Assembly: GCA_910575075.1 (NCBI GenBank)
Contig: CAJTCY010000004.1
Location: forward strand, 62,001 to 126,000
Direction of reading: 5' to 3'
DNA: 64,000 bases
From: Lachnospiraceae bacterium
GTDB lineage: Bacteria > Bacillota > Clostridia > Lachnospirales > Lachnospiraceae
Positions 17,091 through 25,683 of the stretch are shown here, in pieces (the stretch's first letter is position 1; each line of letters begins with the position of its first letter). The notes below the pieces were generated by a model. That model had not been told where the DNA came from, did no database searches, and saw only the letters and a list, made by a program, of their open reading frames with translations. The position numbers and the translations under genes are program-made.

Positions 17091-18896
17091 TTTTTCTTTT
17101 ACTATTTCTAAACTCTTCCATCCAGACTCATCTTCCGAAAAACTTTTCACGATGTCTGTCATAGTTTCTGAACTCCAATATATTTTCAAATTTTTCTTTG
17201 CGCGAGTAATCGCTGTGTAAAATATTCCGTGAGTTATTTTCTCGGAATTACTTTTTGGAATAATCACTTTTACTGAATCATATTCCAATCCTTGTGCCTT
17301 ATGAATGGATACTGCATATGCAAGCTGAAATGGGATTATAGACTTCATTCTCAACTCATCATCACCATCATTCTTTTCATCATTATAGGCATACACGGTA
17401 AAACGAATTCTTGTAGAATTTTCCTTATTATCAATAAGTTCTATTTCTTCTCTTTTACAATCCCTTTCTGTCAAAACTACGTCTACATCAATCGTAAATG
17501 AAATCCTATCAATTTCTTTTTCAATCTTTATAATTCTTCCCTTTAAATTATTATACAACAGTGTAAATCGAACTGTATCATTAAACAGAACAGGATCTCC
17601 TTCTTTATAACTCCACTCCTGCCAATATACTGCTTTCTTAGAAGAATTAACATTCTGAAAATAATTATTGATATTATTCAATCCAAATTTTCCATCATAG
17701 TTAAGGCACAAAATAACCTCGTCGTCCGATATCTTCCGAAATATACCTGCTCCAATATCTTCTGAAAAAGGACCATCAATAACTAGCTTTTCAGTAATTA
17801 AACTCTCCTTATCCCTAACCTCGTTCCAAAGGCTTATTAAGTTTGAATCTTTTGTGCGCCATGTACTCAATAATTCAACATTAGCCCCCTTTGTATCAAT
17901 AATATCTTTTGCATAGTAAAACCAATTACCAAACTCAATAGATTCAATTTGATAAATGTCCCCTGCAAGCACTAAAAAAGTATCTAAATCAACTTTATCC
18001 AAAAATGCTGCCATTGTACGATTATCAATAGTGCTGCATTCATCAATGAATATAATGTCATAATCCTGAATTGTTACTCTTTTAGTAAAACTGTCTATAC
18101 TTATAAAGTCTGCCGATGCTCCCGGATTTTCAATACGTCTTTGCAGATTTTGTTTTGCAGTATGTGTTTTTGAAAGAAACAATTTCCTGCTATTAGTCAT
18201 CAAATTTGATATATAGTTAATAAGCGTTGTTTTTCCAGTACCTGCTGCACCATAAATCAAAAGTAAATGAGAATTTACAAAAATTTCCCTTATTGCTTGT
18301 TCCTTTAATTTATCAGCAAAATCAATTTTACTCTCCTTTAGAAATTTCTGATTCAGTTCTTTTTGCCCTTTGTTTCCAGCTCTTGATAATTCCAAAAGTT
18401 TTCCCAAAACATCCATCGTTGCCTTTTCATAAGAATCAATAGTTACTATTCCATCAGCATTATTAATTTTATATCCTTGTTTTTGTTCCCAAGAATCTAA
18501 ATGACTATTATAATCTTTAATCTCTTTTTCCGTTGCAATCGTTTTTATATCAAAATAAATCTCACCAGTTCTTTTTATAGCATTTTTTAGTGACAAATAT
18601 GGACGAACTAATTCTAGCTTATCATTTCCGACCGCACTTACTATCTTTTTCAGATTTCCTTCACTCGTTTTTCCACCAGTAAGATTAGATATATATGGAT
18701 TCTTCTCAAAAGGAAAACATTTAGATGAAAGATAAAGATTTTCACAAAGTAATCTTTTATTAAATTCGTTGGGTAAAACATTGTTTAATGTTTCTTCTTT
18801 TAAATTCAAAAGCAGATATCTTATTACATTTCGCCCACTCTCTTTTGATGTCTTAGAAAATCTGCTTCTTAATACCAAAAGCACTTCTTTAAACAC
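17073..18896 (-). CDS. SF1B (RecD/Pif1-like) helicase, partner of the nuclease-like protein
   Basis: 607 aa. A family-specific N-terminal region (about 1-195) precedes an SF1 helicase core: Walker A YGAAGTGKTTL (about 215-225), Ia-like LSKTHTAKQNL, Walker B IIFIDECS (about 281-288), motif III LAGDIYQIES (about 310-319), IV-like STWRTKDSN, V AYAVSIHKAQGLEYDSV and VI YTAITRAKK near the C-terminus. It overlaps the upstream nuclease-like gene by 28 bp, so they are translated as a pair. The gene is much more AT-rich than its neighbours, a sign of transfer. Helicase-nuclease pairs of this build in islands are often phage defence systems; that role is inferred. Repair of the element's own DNA is an alternative. 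Confidence 0.82.
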   Translation of the reverse strand: MFKEVLLVLRSRFSKTSKESGRNVIRYLLLNLKEETLNNVLPNEFNKRLLCENLYLSSKCFPFEKNPYISNLTGGKTSEGNLKKIVSAVGNDKLELVRPYLSLKNAIKRTGEIYFDIKTIATEKEIKDYNSHLDSWEQKQGYKINNADGIVTIDSYEKATMDVLGKLLELSRAGNKGQKELNQKFLKESKIDFADKLKEQAIREIFVNSHLLLIYGAAGTGKTTLINYISNLMTNSRKLFLSKTHTAKQNLQRRIENPGASADFISIDSFTKRVTIQDYDIIFIDECSTIDNRTMAAFLDKVDLDTFLVLAGDIYQIESIEFGNWFYYAKDIIDTKGANVELLSTWRTKDSNLISLWNEVRDKESLITEKLVIDGPFSEDIGAGIFRKISDDEVILCLNYDGKFGLNNINNYFQNVNSSKKAVYWQEWSYKEGDPVLFNDTVRFTLLYNNLKGRIIKIEKEIDRISFTIDVDVVLTERDCKREEIELIDNKENSTRIRFTVYAYNDEKNDGDDELRMKSIIPFQLAYAVSIHKAQGLEYDSVKVIIPKSNSEKITHGIFYTAITRAKKNLKIYWSSETMTDIVKSFSEDESGWKSLEIVKEKLCKYC

Positions 18897-19957
18897 CGAA
18901 GTATTAGTACTCGCGGACTAAGATCAATCGAATTAACAACATTTGCTACTAGTCCGTAATACTCTTTGTCTAATTTGTCTATTTTAATTGGAAATTTCTC
19001 CAAATTATTTAAAACAGACATTCCATAATTTATTTTCAAGAATTTCCTAATTTGCCACAGAAAATTATAATATTTCAACATTAAACGTTCTGATTGTCCA
19101 TCATCAGGAATTCGATTATCAATATATTTCAAGCCCTTTAGAAAAGTTCCAAGATATTTAGTTTCAATATTGAGCAATGACCTCTCCCATGCCAATTGAA
19201 GATTTGCTTTCTCAAGTCCACTAGCCAGTGCATTCAATAAGAGTGTTGCAGTACACAAGTCATTTAACTGCGTCAAAATTCTTTTTGAGACATCGTCACG
19301 TGTAACATTTAAGATATCCATTCTATCAATACTTTCAGTAATCTGCTCATTACGAGCCATAATAATCTTTTCCATATCCCTTCTTGAATAATCATTTTCG
19401 CTCAATTTGATTACAAAAGCATGATGGTTCATTATTGTTTCAAGTGTTTTGCAAAATGTATCAATACTCTCATTAGTATTTAAAATCTCCTCATCTGGTG
19501 AAAAATTAATAGTAACACTTTCTTTTTCAAAATCAATAGAGTTAAGCAAATCCACAGACATATATTTCCAAAACACTCTTTCGGCATCACGTTTATCCGG
19601 ATTAAGAACAACAAATAAAATTCCCGGATCAAATGTTTCACGACAATAAATTGTAGCTGGGAAAGCCAGACTTTTTAAAGAATACTTAAATATTCCATTT
19701 GTTTCATTACAATGGTGCGTGCCTTTAATTTGAACAACAAAATTTTGTTCTGGTCGTCTTGATATATCAGGATTCGAAACAAATTCGAAAGTTCCATCTA
19801 TATTGGGCCACTTATCATTACAAGAAAAATTCTTATTTATTTTTCCATCAGATCTCAAAAATGAATTCAAAACGGTAATCGCATCAGAATCCTCTACCGA
19901 ACGCACAGAATGTGTTTTAATATGCTTTTCTACTATCTCTTTTCTTTGCTCTAACAT
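18869..19957 (-). CDS. DUF4365-like PD-(D/E)XK nuclease-like protein
   Basis: 362 aa, starting after AAAGGTGAG. The N-terminal about 170 residues look like a PD-(D/E)XK/DUF4365 fold: WPNIDGTFEFV (Asp54) followed about 22 residues later by VVQIKGTHH (Gln76-x-Lys78), the D...QxK form seen in restriction-type nucleases. Strands such as GILFVVLNP follow. The rest (about 170-362) is helical and unrecognised. It is the first gene of the two-gene AT-rich unit with the helicase. A C-terminal target- or partner-binding role is a guess. Family assignment is by motif only. Confidence 0.68.
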   Translation of the reverse strand: MLEQRKEIVEKHIKTHSVRSVEDSDAITVLNSFLRSDGKINKNFSCNDKWPNIDGTFEFVSNPDISRRPEQNFVVQIKGTHHCNETNGIFKYSLKSLAFPATIYCRETFDPGILFVVLNPDKRDAERVFWKYMSVDLLNSIDFEKESVTINFSPDEEILNTNESIDTFCKTLETIMNHHAFVIKLSENDYSRRDMEKIIMARNEQITESIDRMDILNVTRDDVSKRILTQLNDLCTATLLLNALASGLEKANLQLAWERSLLNIETKYLGTFLKGLKYIDNRIPDDGQSERLMLKYYNFLWQIRKFLKINYGMSVLNNLEKFPIKIDKLDKEYYGLVANVVNSIDLSPRVLILRCLKKCFWY

Positions 19958-20111
19958 TTTCTCACCTTTCCTATGTATTTTTAGTTGAACTTCCGATTCA
20001 TGTTATTTTCTCAATAAATCCCTACAATATCTTGACTCTTGCCACTCAAATTACTTTTCTAACATATATATAAGATACCATAAATTACAAATTTCGCAAA
20101 CTATTACGCAA

Positions 20112-20278
20112 AACCCTATACAGGTCATATGTGCTTTCTGTTCGTCGGACCAAGAGTTTGCCTACAGCTTCCTTCAGATTCCACCTCACGAGGGACACCC
20201 TTGCTGTTTTGCTATACACTTCCTTGTTGCCCAGGCTTGTTCACGACTTTCACCCGTTAGAGCGCGCCCATGGCGCGT
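20112..20278 (-). mobile_element. Group II intron fragment (5' part of domain I)
   Basis: Read on the minus strand, this begins with a GCGCGCC-type hairpin around 20260-20277, then GTGAAAGTCGTGAACAAGCC, then AAGGGTGTCCCTCGTGAGG and GGAATCTGAAGGAAGCTGTA. These match the conserved domain I text of bacterial group II introns as I remember it. No reverse transcriptase/maturase gene or catalytic domain V is present, so it is a dead remnant. It lies just upstream of the nuclease-helicase pair. A covariance-model search would decide. Confidence 0.55.
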
Positions 20279-20283
20279 AAACT

Positions 20284-20313
20284 AAAAAAAACGCCACTTT
20301 GCAATAAGTGACG
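20284..20313 (-). terminator. Terminator of the toxin-antitoxin operon
   Basis: Minus strand: CGTCACTT, 6-nt loop, AAGTGGCG (8 bp with one G-T pair), then a run of eight T. Confidence 0.75.
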
Positions 20314-20337
20314 ATTCCCTTCCTGATTATTTCGTTA

Positions 20338-20655
20338 TTACCGTATAAGCCATCGGTAATCCTGCCTGCAATCCACTAAATAGTCTGCATAGACAATATC
20401 ATCCACGATTTGGAAAATAATCATATAGCAATTTTCAAACAGAATAAACCGATAAGCATTTCTGGGAATATACTCTCCTGTGAGCCACGGGCATCTCTGC
20501 GGCATGATCTCCAGCGAATCCGCTTTCTTTTCAAATTCTGCGGTCAGTCGTTCCGCCGCGGCGGGGCTGACCTGTGCCAAAAATGCAGCATGGGAAATAA
20601 GCATCTGCGTTGCCCGTTCTGACACGATAACACGGTATCTATTCTGCTGTCCCAT
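20338..20655 (-). CDS. RelE/ParE family toxin
   Basis: 105 aa from the ATG at 20655, with AAGGAGG upstream and a 17-bp overlap with the antitoxin gene. The ParE/RelE fold is indicated by YRVIVSERATQMLISHAAFL, then SPAAAERLTAEFEKKADSL, then PRNAYRFILFENCYMIIFQIVDDIVYADYLVDCRQDY. Toxins of this fold either cleave mRNA at the ribosome (RelE) or block gyrase (ParE); the sequence does not settle which. It is probably neutralised by the adjacent Phd/YefM-like protein and may help keep the island in the genome. Confidence 0.85.
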   Translation of the reverse strand: MGQQNRYRVIVSERATQMLISHAAFLAQVSPAAAERLTAEFEKKADSLEIMPQRCPWLTGEYIPRNAYRFILFENCYMIIFQIVDDIVYADYLVDCRQDYRWLIR

Positions 20656-20926
20656 GATCTGCCGCCTCCTTGATTGCATTACGCATCATTGTGGCTACTT
20701 CTTGGGCAGAATAGCCTTTGCTGCCATGCATCCTGTCCTCCTCAACCGCCAAAAGTTCCTCACGGAGCTTTAACATCTTTTCCCTGCGGTTATAAGTCCC
20801 AATATCCATAACCACCAAATCCCCCTCACCATTCTTGGTAAGGAAAACCGGCTCTGCTGTCTTTCTGCACTGTTCGGCAATCTCATTGTAATTCTGTCTG
20901 ATTGCTGCTGATGGACGAATATTCAT
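20639..20926 (-). CDS. Phd/YefM family antitoxin
   Basis: 95 aa from the ATG at 20926, preceded by GAGGAGG. The N-terminal DNA-binding part fits Phd/YefM (MNIRPSAAIRQNYNEIAEQC, then PVFLTKNGEGDLVVMDIGTYNRRE). The C-terminal acidic helix (about 60-95) should wrap the toxin. The antitoxin comes first, as usual, and should also repress the operon. Confidence 0.88.
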   Translation of the reverse strand: MNIRPSAAIRQNYNEIAEQCRKTAEPVFLTKNGEGDLVVMDIGTYNRREKMLKLREELLAVEEDRMHGSKGYSAQEVATMMRNAIKEAADHGTAE

Positions 20927-20994
20927 AGCGACACCTCCTCGAATCAACAGTAGTAATATTCTACCCATATTATAATCTTTTCATGCAATGAAGT

Positions 20995-21290
20995 CAACAT
21001 GAGCATGACATTTTAACCTCCGTTCCATTTTCTGTTTATAGCGGGGCTGGATCTGCTTCTGCCGTTCCCTCTGGGGGAGCAAGAACAGCAGATGCCCGGT
21101 ATTCCTCCAATGCCGTGTTCTGCCCCACCGCCCTTACACTGGTTCTTTGGGGAGAAAAAACCCCTGCCGTATCCGCATTAGCCATCCGGTCTGCAAAAAC
21201 CCGTCTCCGGATTATTTCTCTGTGACGTTCCTGTTTCCCTCCAAGCGGGGTACCCCCGCTCCTATTCCGTTAATACCCATTTTTCTAGTC
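20995..21290 (-). pseudogene. Degenerate remnant of an island gene (multiple frameshifts)
   Basis: Minus-strand pieces in different frames join into one plausible protein: MGINGIGAG, then YPAWRETGTSQRNNPETGF, then ADRMANADTAGVFSPQ, ending EADPAPL. The GIGAxGY-type start and the DRMANA segment resemble the start of clostridial DUF6033-like proteins (from memory). At least two indels break the frame. No function should be assigned to it. Confidence 0.35.
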
Positions 21291-21363
21291 CTAAAATTAT
21301 TTTTAGTCTTACGGCTCATCTGTCGGTCAAAGCCGCATCTGCTCTCCCATAATAAGTCCGGGC

Positions 21364-21400
21364 ATTCCGCAGGGGCGAAAGTTTAGCGCCTCTGCGGAAT
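21364..21400. repeat. 14-bp stem hairpin
   Basis: ATTCCGCAGGGGCG (21364-21377) / CGCCTCTGCGGAAT (21387-21400), one mispair. There is no T-run on either side, so termination is uncertain. It lies between two degenerate gene remnants, next to a degenerate 50-bp motif (21314-21363) shared with the small ORF at 16562-16723. Confidence 0.5.
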
Positions 21401-21448
21401 CGGGTGTAAAGATTATATCTGTATATCTATTGATGCCGCGCCGCCGTA

Positions 21449-22231
21449 TCAGATTTTCACATCCAGCCCTTCCACTGTGCCGGATTTCCCAGACACCATT
21501 TCAGCCCCATGTGCGGCAAGTCCTTCCTTGATCTCCTCCGCCGCTTTCGGGGCATCGGCAATATACTTTTCATATTTTGCTGCTGTCGCCGGGTCTGATG
21601 CCATTCTCTCGATGATATTGGCGGAAATGGCTAACATTATTGCCGCCACTGCAGCCAACATATAATTAATTTCCTGAAAGCCCGCTGCTCCCCCCTCCAG
21701 CTCATCCATAGACGCATAGATTTCGATGGATTTATCCGCCCCAGCGGTATGTATCTCCTGTTTCTTCGCCCTGCTCTCGACATGCAAAATGTGAGACTGG
21801 TCAAGCATAAGGTTCCTCGTCTTTAAGAAGATGCACTTCTTCTCCTTCTTTTTCTTCGCCTCCCATGCCGCCTTTTCCAGCACTTCCGCGAATTTCTTCT
21901 CATCCAGCGGCTTTAAAAGGTAGTGGAACGCATAGAGGTCACGGGCATCAAACACATATTCCTTGATGCCCGTGATAAATATGAGGACAGCGTCCTCCTG
22001 CCGTTCCCCCAGTTCCCCCGCCGTCTCAATGCCATTCATGCCGTCCATCTGTATGTCAAGGAAAACCATATCTAACCGCTTCCCTGATGCAAGAAGCTCC
22101 TCTCCCGTGGCACAGGTTTCTATGCGGCTCCCCGGATTCCAAGCGGATAATCCGGCGGAAACGGCAGACTGCTTATGAGGTGAATCTCCCCATAGCGGTT
22201 GTTTCTTTTGTACGGTTTCCTTATATGCTTC
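21449..22231 (-). pseudogene. Chimeric ORF: LytTR-type response regulator joined to an unrelated C-terminus
   Basis: From about 22231 to 21700 the frame reads as an AgrA-like regulator: a decayed receiver start (WGDSPHKQSAV), the phospho-acceptor region MVFLDIQMDGMNGIETA, FHYLLKPLDEKKF, then the first half of a LytTR domain (FLKTRNLMLDQSHILHVES). The first half of the receiver has no start codon. At about 21700 the LytTR domain breaks off, and the remaining about 70 residues (MLAAVAAIMLAISANIIERM, then SDPATAAKYEKYIADAP) look like the tail of another protein family. Two gene remnants have been fused by deletion. It is unlikely to act as a normal regulator. Confidence 0.65.
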
Positions 22232-22261
22232 TTATTCCATCCGATTCCATCTGATTTAAGG

Positions 22262-22393
22262 TTACTTTTCTTTGTCATATACCCAAATACTCTTTATCTG
22301 TGGTTCCAATTCATAAAAATTGACATACATCACAATAAGGAATGCCGCTGAAAAACTGAAAAAACTGCCGGAGCCGGAATGCAGCCGTTTCAT
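22262..22393 (-). other. Small membrane-protein remnant in a gap of about 300 bp
   Basis: A 43-codon frame, MKRLHSGSGSFFSFSAAFLI then VMYVNFYELEP, ends VYDKEK. It has one hydrophobic helix and no good ribosome site. It precedes the response-regulator remnant in the same direction and may be the end of its lost sensor partner. The rest of 22232-22538 holds nothing else I can support. Confidence 0.25.
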
Positions 22394-22538
22394 AGCAGAG
22401 AATAATGCTCATGTACGGTAAGGTAACACACAAGAAGTTGACAGACAGCAGCCAGCTTTCTGTATTTTTTCTGAAATTTCCGCAAAACACTTGCTTGTGA
22501 CGCAACGTAATGAGATATACTATCCTAGGAGGTGTAAA

Positions 22539-23351
22539 ATGGATAAATATAAAGCGATACCACGCGGGTTTATGACCATTGGTGAAGTTGCAGGAAAAAT
22601 GGACGTTACTGTACGGACATTACAACATTACGACAGAGAGGGCTTGCTTATCCCATCCGCCATGAGTGAAGGAGGGCGCAGGTTATATACAGATAAAGAC
22701 ATCGTAAAGCTTCATCAGATTTTGTCCCTCAAACATTTAGGCTTCTCTTTGAACGACATAAAGAATCGGCTTATCCCACTTGATACGCCAGCTGAAATTG
22801 CTGATATCCTAATGGAACAGGCAGCCACTGTCAAACAAAAAATAGAAAGCCTGTCAGAATCGTTGAGGGAATTGGAAGTGTTGCGGGAGGAAGTCCTTCA
22901 AATGCAGTCGGTTGACTTCAAAAAATACGCCGATATTATTGTTAATCTGCAGATGAAAAATGATTTTTATTGGCTGATTAAACATTTTGACGACCAGACT
23001 CTTGACCATATCCGCAGCCATTTTGATAAAGACAGCGGAATGGCATTTATGAACACTTTCATGCAGCTTCAAGACGAAGCAATAAGACTTCAAAATGCAG
23101 GCGTTCCTGCGGATAGTGATGAGGGACAGAATTTTGCAAAATCCTATTGGGATATGATAATGGATTTCACTGGTGGAGATACAAGTATGCTTCCCAGACT
23201 TATTGAATTAGGGCAATTTCAAAATACAAACCCTAAATGGAAAGAGATTCAGGATATTGCAAACGGATATATCGAACAGGCATTAGACATTTATTTTTCC
23301 CGCTTAGGCGTTGACCCATTTCAAGGAGGAAACAAGGAGGAAACGGAATGA
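22539..23351 (+). CDS. MerR family regulator with TipAS-like effector domain
   Basis: 270 aa from the ATG at 22539, with TAGGAGG 6 nt upstream; a longer frame from 22491 lacks such a site. The MerR domain is complete: MTIGEVAGKMDVTVRTLQHYDREGLL (about 11-36), RRLYTDKDIVKLHQIL, then a coiled coil (about 85-130). The C-terminal about 130 residues resemble the TipAS helical domain that binds thiopeptide antibiotics. It overlaps the ABC ATPase gene by 4 bp. Such regulators switch on the linked exporter when drug is bound. The ligand is unknown. Confidence 0.85.
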   Translation: MDKYKAIPRGFMTIGEVAGKMDVTVRTLQHYDREGLLIPSAMSEGGRRLYTDKDIVKLHQILSLKHLGFSLNDIKNRLIPLDTPAEIADILMEQAATVKQKIESLSESLRELEVLREEVLQMQSVDFKKYADIIVNLQMKNDFYWLIKHFDDQTLDHIRSHFDKDSGMAFMNTFMQLQDEAIRLQNAGVPADSDEGQNFAKSYWDMIMDFTGGDTSMLPRLIELGQFQNTNPKWKEIQDIANGYIEQALDIYFSRLGVDPFQGGNKEETE

Positions 23352-24157
23352 ATGAGGCTATAAAAATCAGTAACTTAACAAAAAGTTATGGAACCCACAT
23401 TGTACTGAATGGCTTAGATTTTTGCGTTCAACAAGGAGAAATTTTTGCCCTGCTCGGTATAAATGGCGCAGGCAAAACCACATTCCTTGAATGTATTGAG
23501 GGTTTAAGAAAATACGACAGCGGAAGCATTACTATCAATGGAATCATGGGTATTCAATTACAGTCGGCTTCTCTGCCGAAGTATATGAAAGCACTGGAAG
23601 CTGTAAAGCTGTTTGCTAAATGGAACAGGACACCTCTTGATAAGGCAGCACTTGACGCTCTCGGTATTTATAAACTTGCCAAAAAACCGTATTATCAATT
23701 ATCAACCGGGCAAAAGCGGCGGCTTCATCTGGCGCTTGCTTTAACACGGAATCCAGATATCCTGTTTCTTGATGAACCAACCGCAGGACTTGATGTTGAG
23801 GGACAGATCTCTTTACATGAACAAATCCGCCAGTTAAAAGCAATCGGAAAGACAATCATATTAGCAAGCCATGATATGGCAGAGGTTGAGAATTTATGTG
23901 ACCGGATTGCCATTCTTTCCGGCGGTAAACTTGCCTATATCGGGACTGTCGAACAGCTGGGCAAAACAATCGGAAAGCATTATAATATCACAATCCAAAC
24001 TGAAAATGGAACTGAAAAATATGAATCTGAAAATATCGGGGATTCTTTGCTTTCGCTTCTTATGCAGTACAAAGAAAAAGGAGAAACTATCACAGATATT
24101 CAGATAAACCGCGGTTCACTTGAACAACACTTTATAAAGATTGCAAAGGGGGAGTAA
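23348..24157 (+). CDS. ABC transporter ATP-binding protein, drug-exporter type
   Basis: 269 aa. Walker A GINGAGKTTFLEC (about 36-48), signature LSTGQKRRLHLA, Walker B ILFLDEPTAGLD, H-loop IILASHDMAEVE. GINGAGKT replaces the usual GPNGAGKT, a tolerated change. The C-terminal extension ends SLEQHFIKIAKGE, the usual DrrA-like tail. It starts inside the MerR stop region (4-bp overlap), and the permease starts 2 bp after it, so the three form one operon. Confidence 0.93.
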   Translation: MNEAIKISNLTKSYGTHIVLNGLDFCVQQGEIFALLGINGAGKTTFLECIEGLRKYDSGSITINGIMGIQLQSASLPKYMKALEAVKLFAKWNRTPLDKAALDALGIYKLAKKPYYQLSTGQKRRLHLALALTRNPDILFLDEPTAGLDVEGQISLHEQIRQLKAIGKTIILASHDMAEVENLCDRIAILSGGKLAYIGTVEQLGKTIGKHYNITIQTENGTEKYESENIGDSLLSLLMQYKEKGETITDIQINRGSLEQHFIKIAKGE

Positions 24158-24159
24158 CA

Positions 24160-24873
24160 ATGGGAGCTTTTTTATACGGGGTTTCTTTACAATGGAAATT
24201 AGATATACGGAGTAAGACATTACTTATAACCTGCTATTTCGTGCCGCTTTTGTTCTTTGTAATTATGGGCGGTATCTTTACATCCGTCATGCCGGAAACG
24301 AGATATACGCTTATTCAGTCAATGACTGTATTTGGTGTGACAATGGGAGCGTTAATTGGTCTGCCCCCATCTCTTGTTGAAATTTATAGCAGCGATATTA
24401 AAAAGGTCTACAAAGCAAACGGTGTTCCATTATATCTCGGTCTTGCTTTAACCAATATTTCTGCATATATTCATTTGTTCATTATGAGCATCATTTTATA
24501 TATTGCTGCACCACTTGTCTTTCATGCTGAAATACCGCAAAATCCGGGAATGTATTTCATCAGCCTTGCTATTTTTATTGCGGTATCACTTAGTATTGCC
24601 AGTATCATTGGTCTGGCAGTAAAAGACCAGGCAAAAACTTCCATGTTTTCTATTATTGTTTTTATACCTTCTACCATGCTTTCCGGAATTATGTTCCCTA
24701 TGGAACTTCTTCCAAAAGCATTCCAAACAATAGGAAAACTATTTCCAGCTTCATGGGGATATCAACTAATGACAGAGAGTGTTATTAAGTTTGAAAATCT
24801 TTTACTGTTTCTCTTGATTTTTGTCTTAGCTATTATTGTGTGTAATATCCTGTTACGAAAAATTGATTTTTAA
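24160..24873 (+). CDS. ABC-2 type transporter permease
   Basis: 237 aa with six predicted membrane helices, the first at about 21-45. It carries the ABC-2 features LPPSLVEIYSSDIKKVYKANGVP and FIPSTMLSGIMFPMELLP. AAAGGGGGAG precedes the ATG. With the ATPase it should form a homodimeric exporter under control of the MerR/TipA-like regulator. It is shorter than the NatB-like permease at 5538 and lacks its large external domain. Confidence 0.9.
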   Translation: MGAFLYGVSLQWKLDIRSKTLLITCYFVPLLFFVIMGGIFTSVMPETRYTLIQSMTVFGVTMGALIGLPPSLVEIYSSDIKKVYKANGVPLYLGLALTNISAYIHLFIMSIILYIAAPLVFHAEIPQNPGMYFISLAIFIAVSLSIASIIGLAVKDQAKTSMFSIIVFIPSTMLSGIMFPMELLPKAFQTIGKLFPASWGYQLMTESVIKFENLLLFLLIFVLAIIVCNILLRKIDF

Positions 24874-25065
24874 CTGCACTTTTGTTTATGCTACGCTTTC
24901 TGCTGATTTTACTTCAAATTTATGTAGTTTATCATAAAGAAAACGATGATATTAAAGGATCGATGCAGCGCGCATTTTCCATCCCTTTTATGGTGGCAAT
25001 TCAAATAGACTTGTGCTATACTGGCAGAGTGCAGATAGGCAAATCAGAATTTGGAGGAACACGCA

Positions 25066-25683
25066 ATGACTATGAAGTGGAATATAGATAAGTTAAAATG
25101 GACAAGAAAACCTGCGGACTATGATATTTCCCCAGACAAAATCGTAATCACAACAATGCCCCATACAGATTTATGGCAAAGGACATATTATCATTTCCGC
25201 AATGATAATGCCCCGGTGCTGCAAATGGCTACGGATGAAAAATTTTTCTCATTTGCAGTCAAAACGGAATTTACCGAAAGCCACCATCGCTTTGATCAAT
25301 GCGGCGTGGTTCTATATCTTGACAGCGAAAACTGGTTGAAAGGATCAATCGAGTTTGAAAATGATAAATTCCAGCATCTTGGCAGTGTAGTGACCAATCA
25401 TGGTTATTCTGACTGGGCAACGACGGAAATACCCGCTACCGTAAAATCTATGTGGTACCGTCTCAGTCGCAGAGAGGACGATTTCTGTATTGAGTGCTCT
25501 GAGGATGGTTTAATCTTTCGTCAAATGAGAGTATGCCATCTATTAGAAGCGCAGGAAACAATTAACTTTGGAATCTATGCCTGCAGTCCGGAAGAATCTT
25601 CTTTTAGGGCAATTTTTACTAATATGGAAGTAAGTAATTGTAAGTGGATTGCCCATAACGGTCAAAAGCCTGATATGGAATGA
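25066..25683 (+). CDS. DUF1349 domain protein
   Basis: 205 aa from the ATG at 25066 (TTGGAGGAA upstream). The whole length fits the DUF1349 concanavalin-like sandwich: LQMATDEKFFSFAVKTEF, FDQCGVVLYLDSENWLKGSIEF, LGSVVTNHGYSDWAT and MWYRLSRREDDFCIECSEDG. There is no signal peptide, so it is cytoplasmic. Proteins of this type may bind or process carbohydrate, but none of the residues proves it. It has its own gap of 190 bp after the ABC operon, in which I see no clear promoter. Confidence 0.85.
   Translation: MTMKWNIDKLKWTRKPADYDISPDKIVITTMPHTDLWQRTYYHFRNDNAPVLQMATDEKFFSFAVKTEFTESHHRFDQCGVVLYLDSENWLKGSIEFENDKFQHLGSVVTNHGYSDWATTEIPATVKSMWYRLSRREDDFCIECSEDGLIFRQMRVCHLLEAQETINFGIYACSPEESSFRAIFTNMEVSNCKWIAHNGQKPDME

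Noticed and set aside
16825-17220. 131-aa MerR gene as annotated by the open frame
   Set aside because: The first helix is missing, and the last about 45 codons are the reverse strand of the helicase gene, so it is a fragment.
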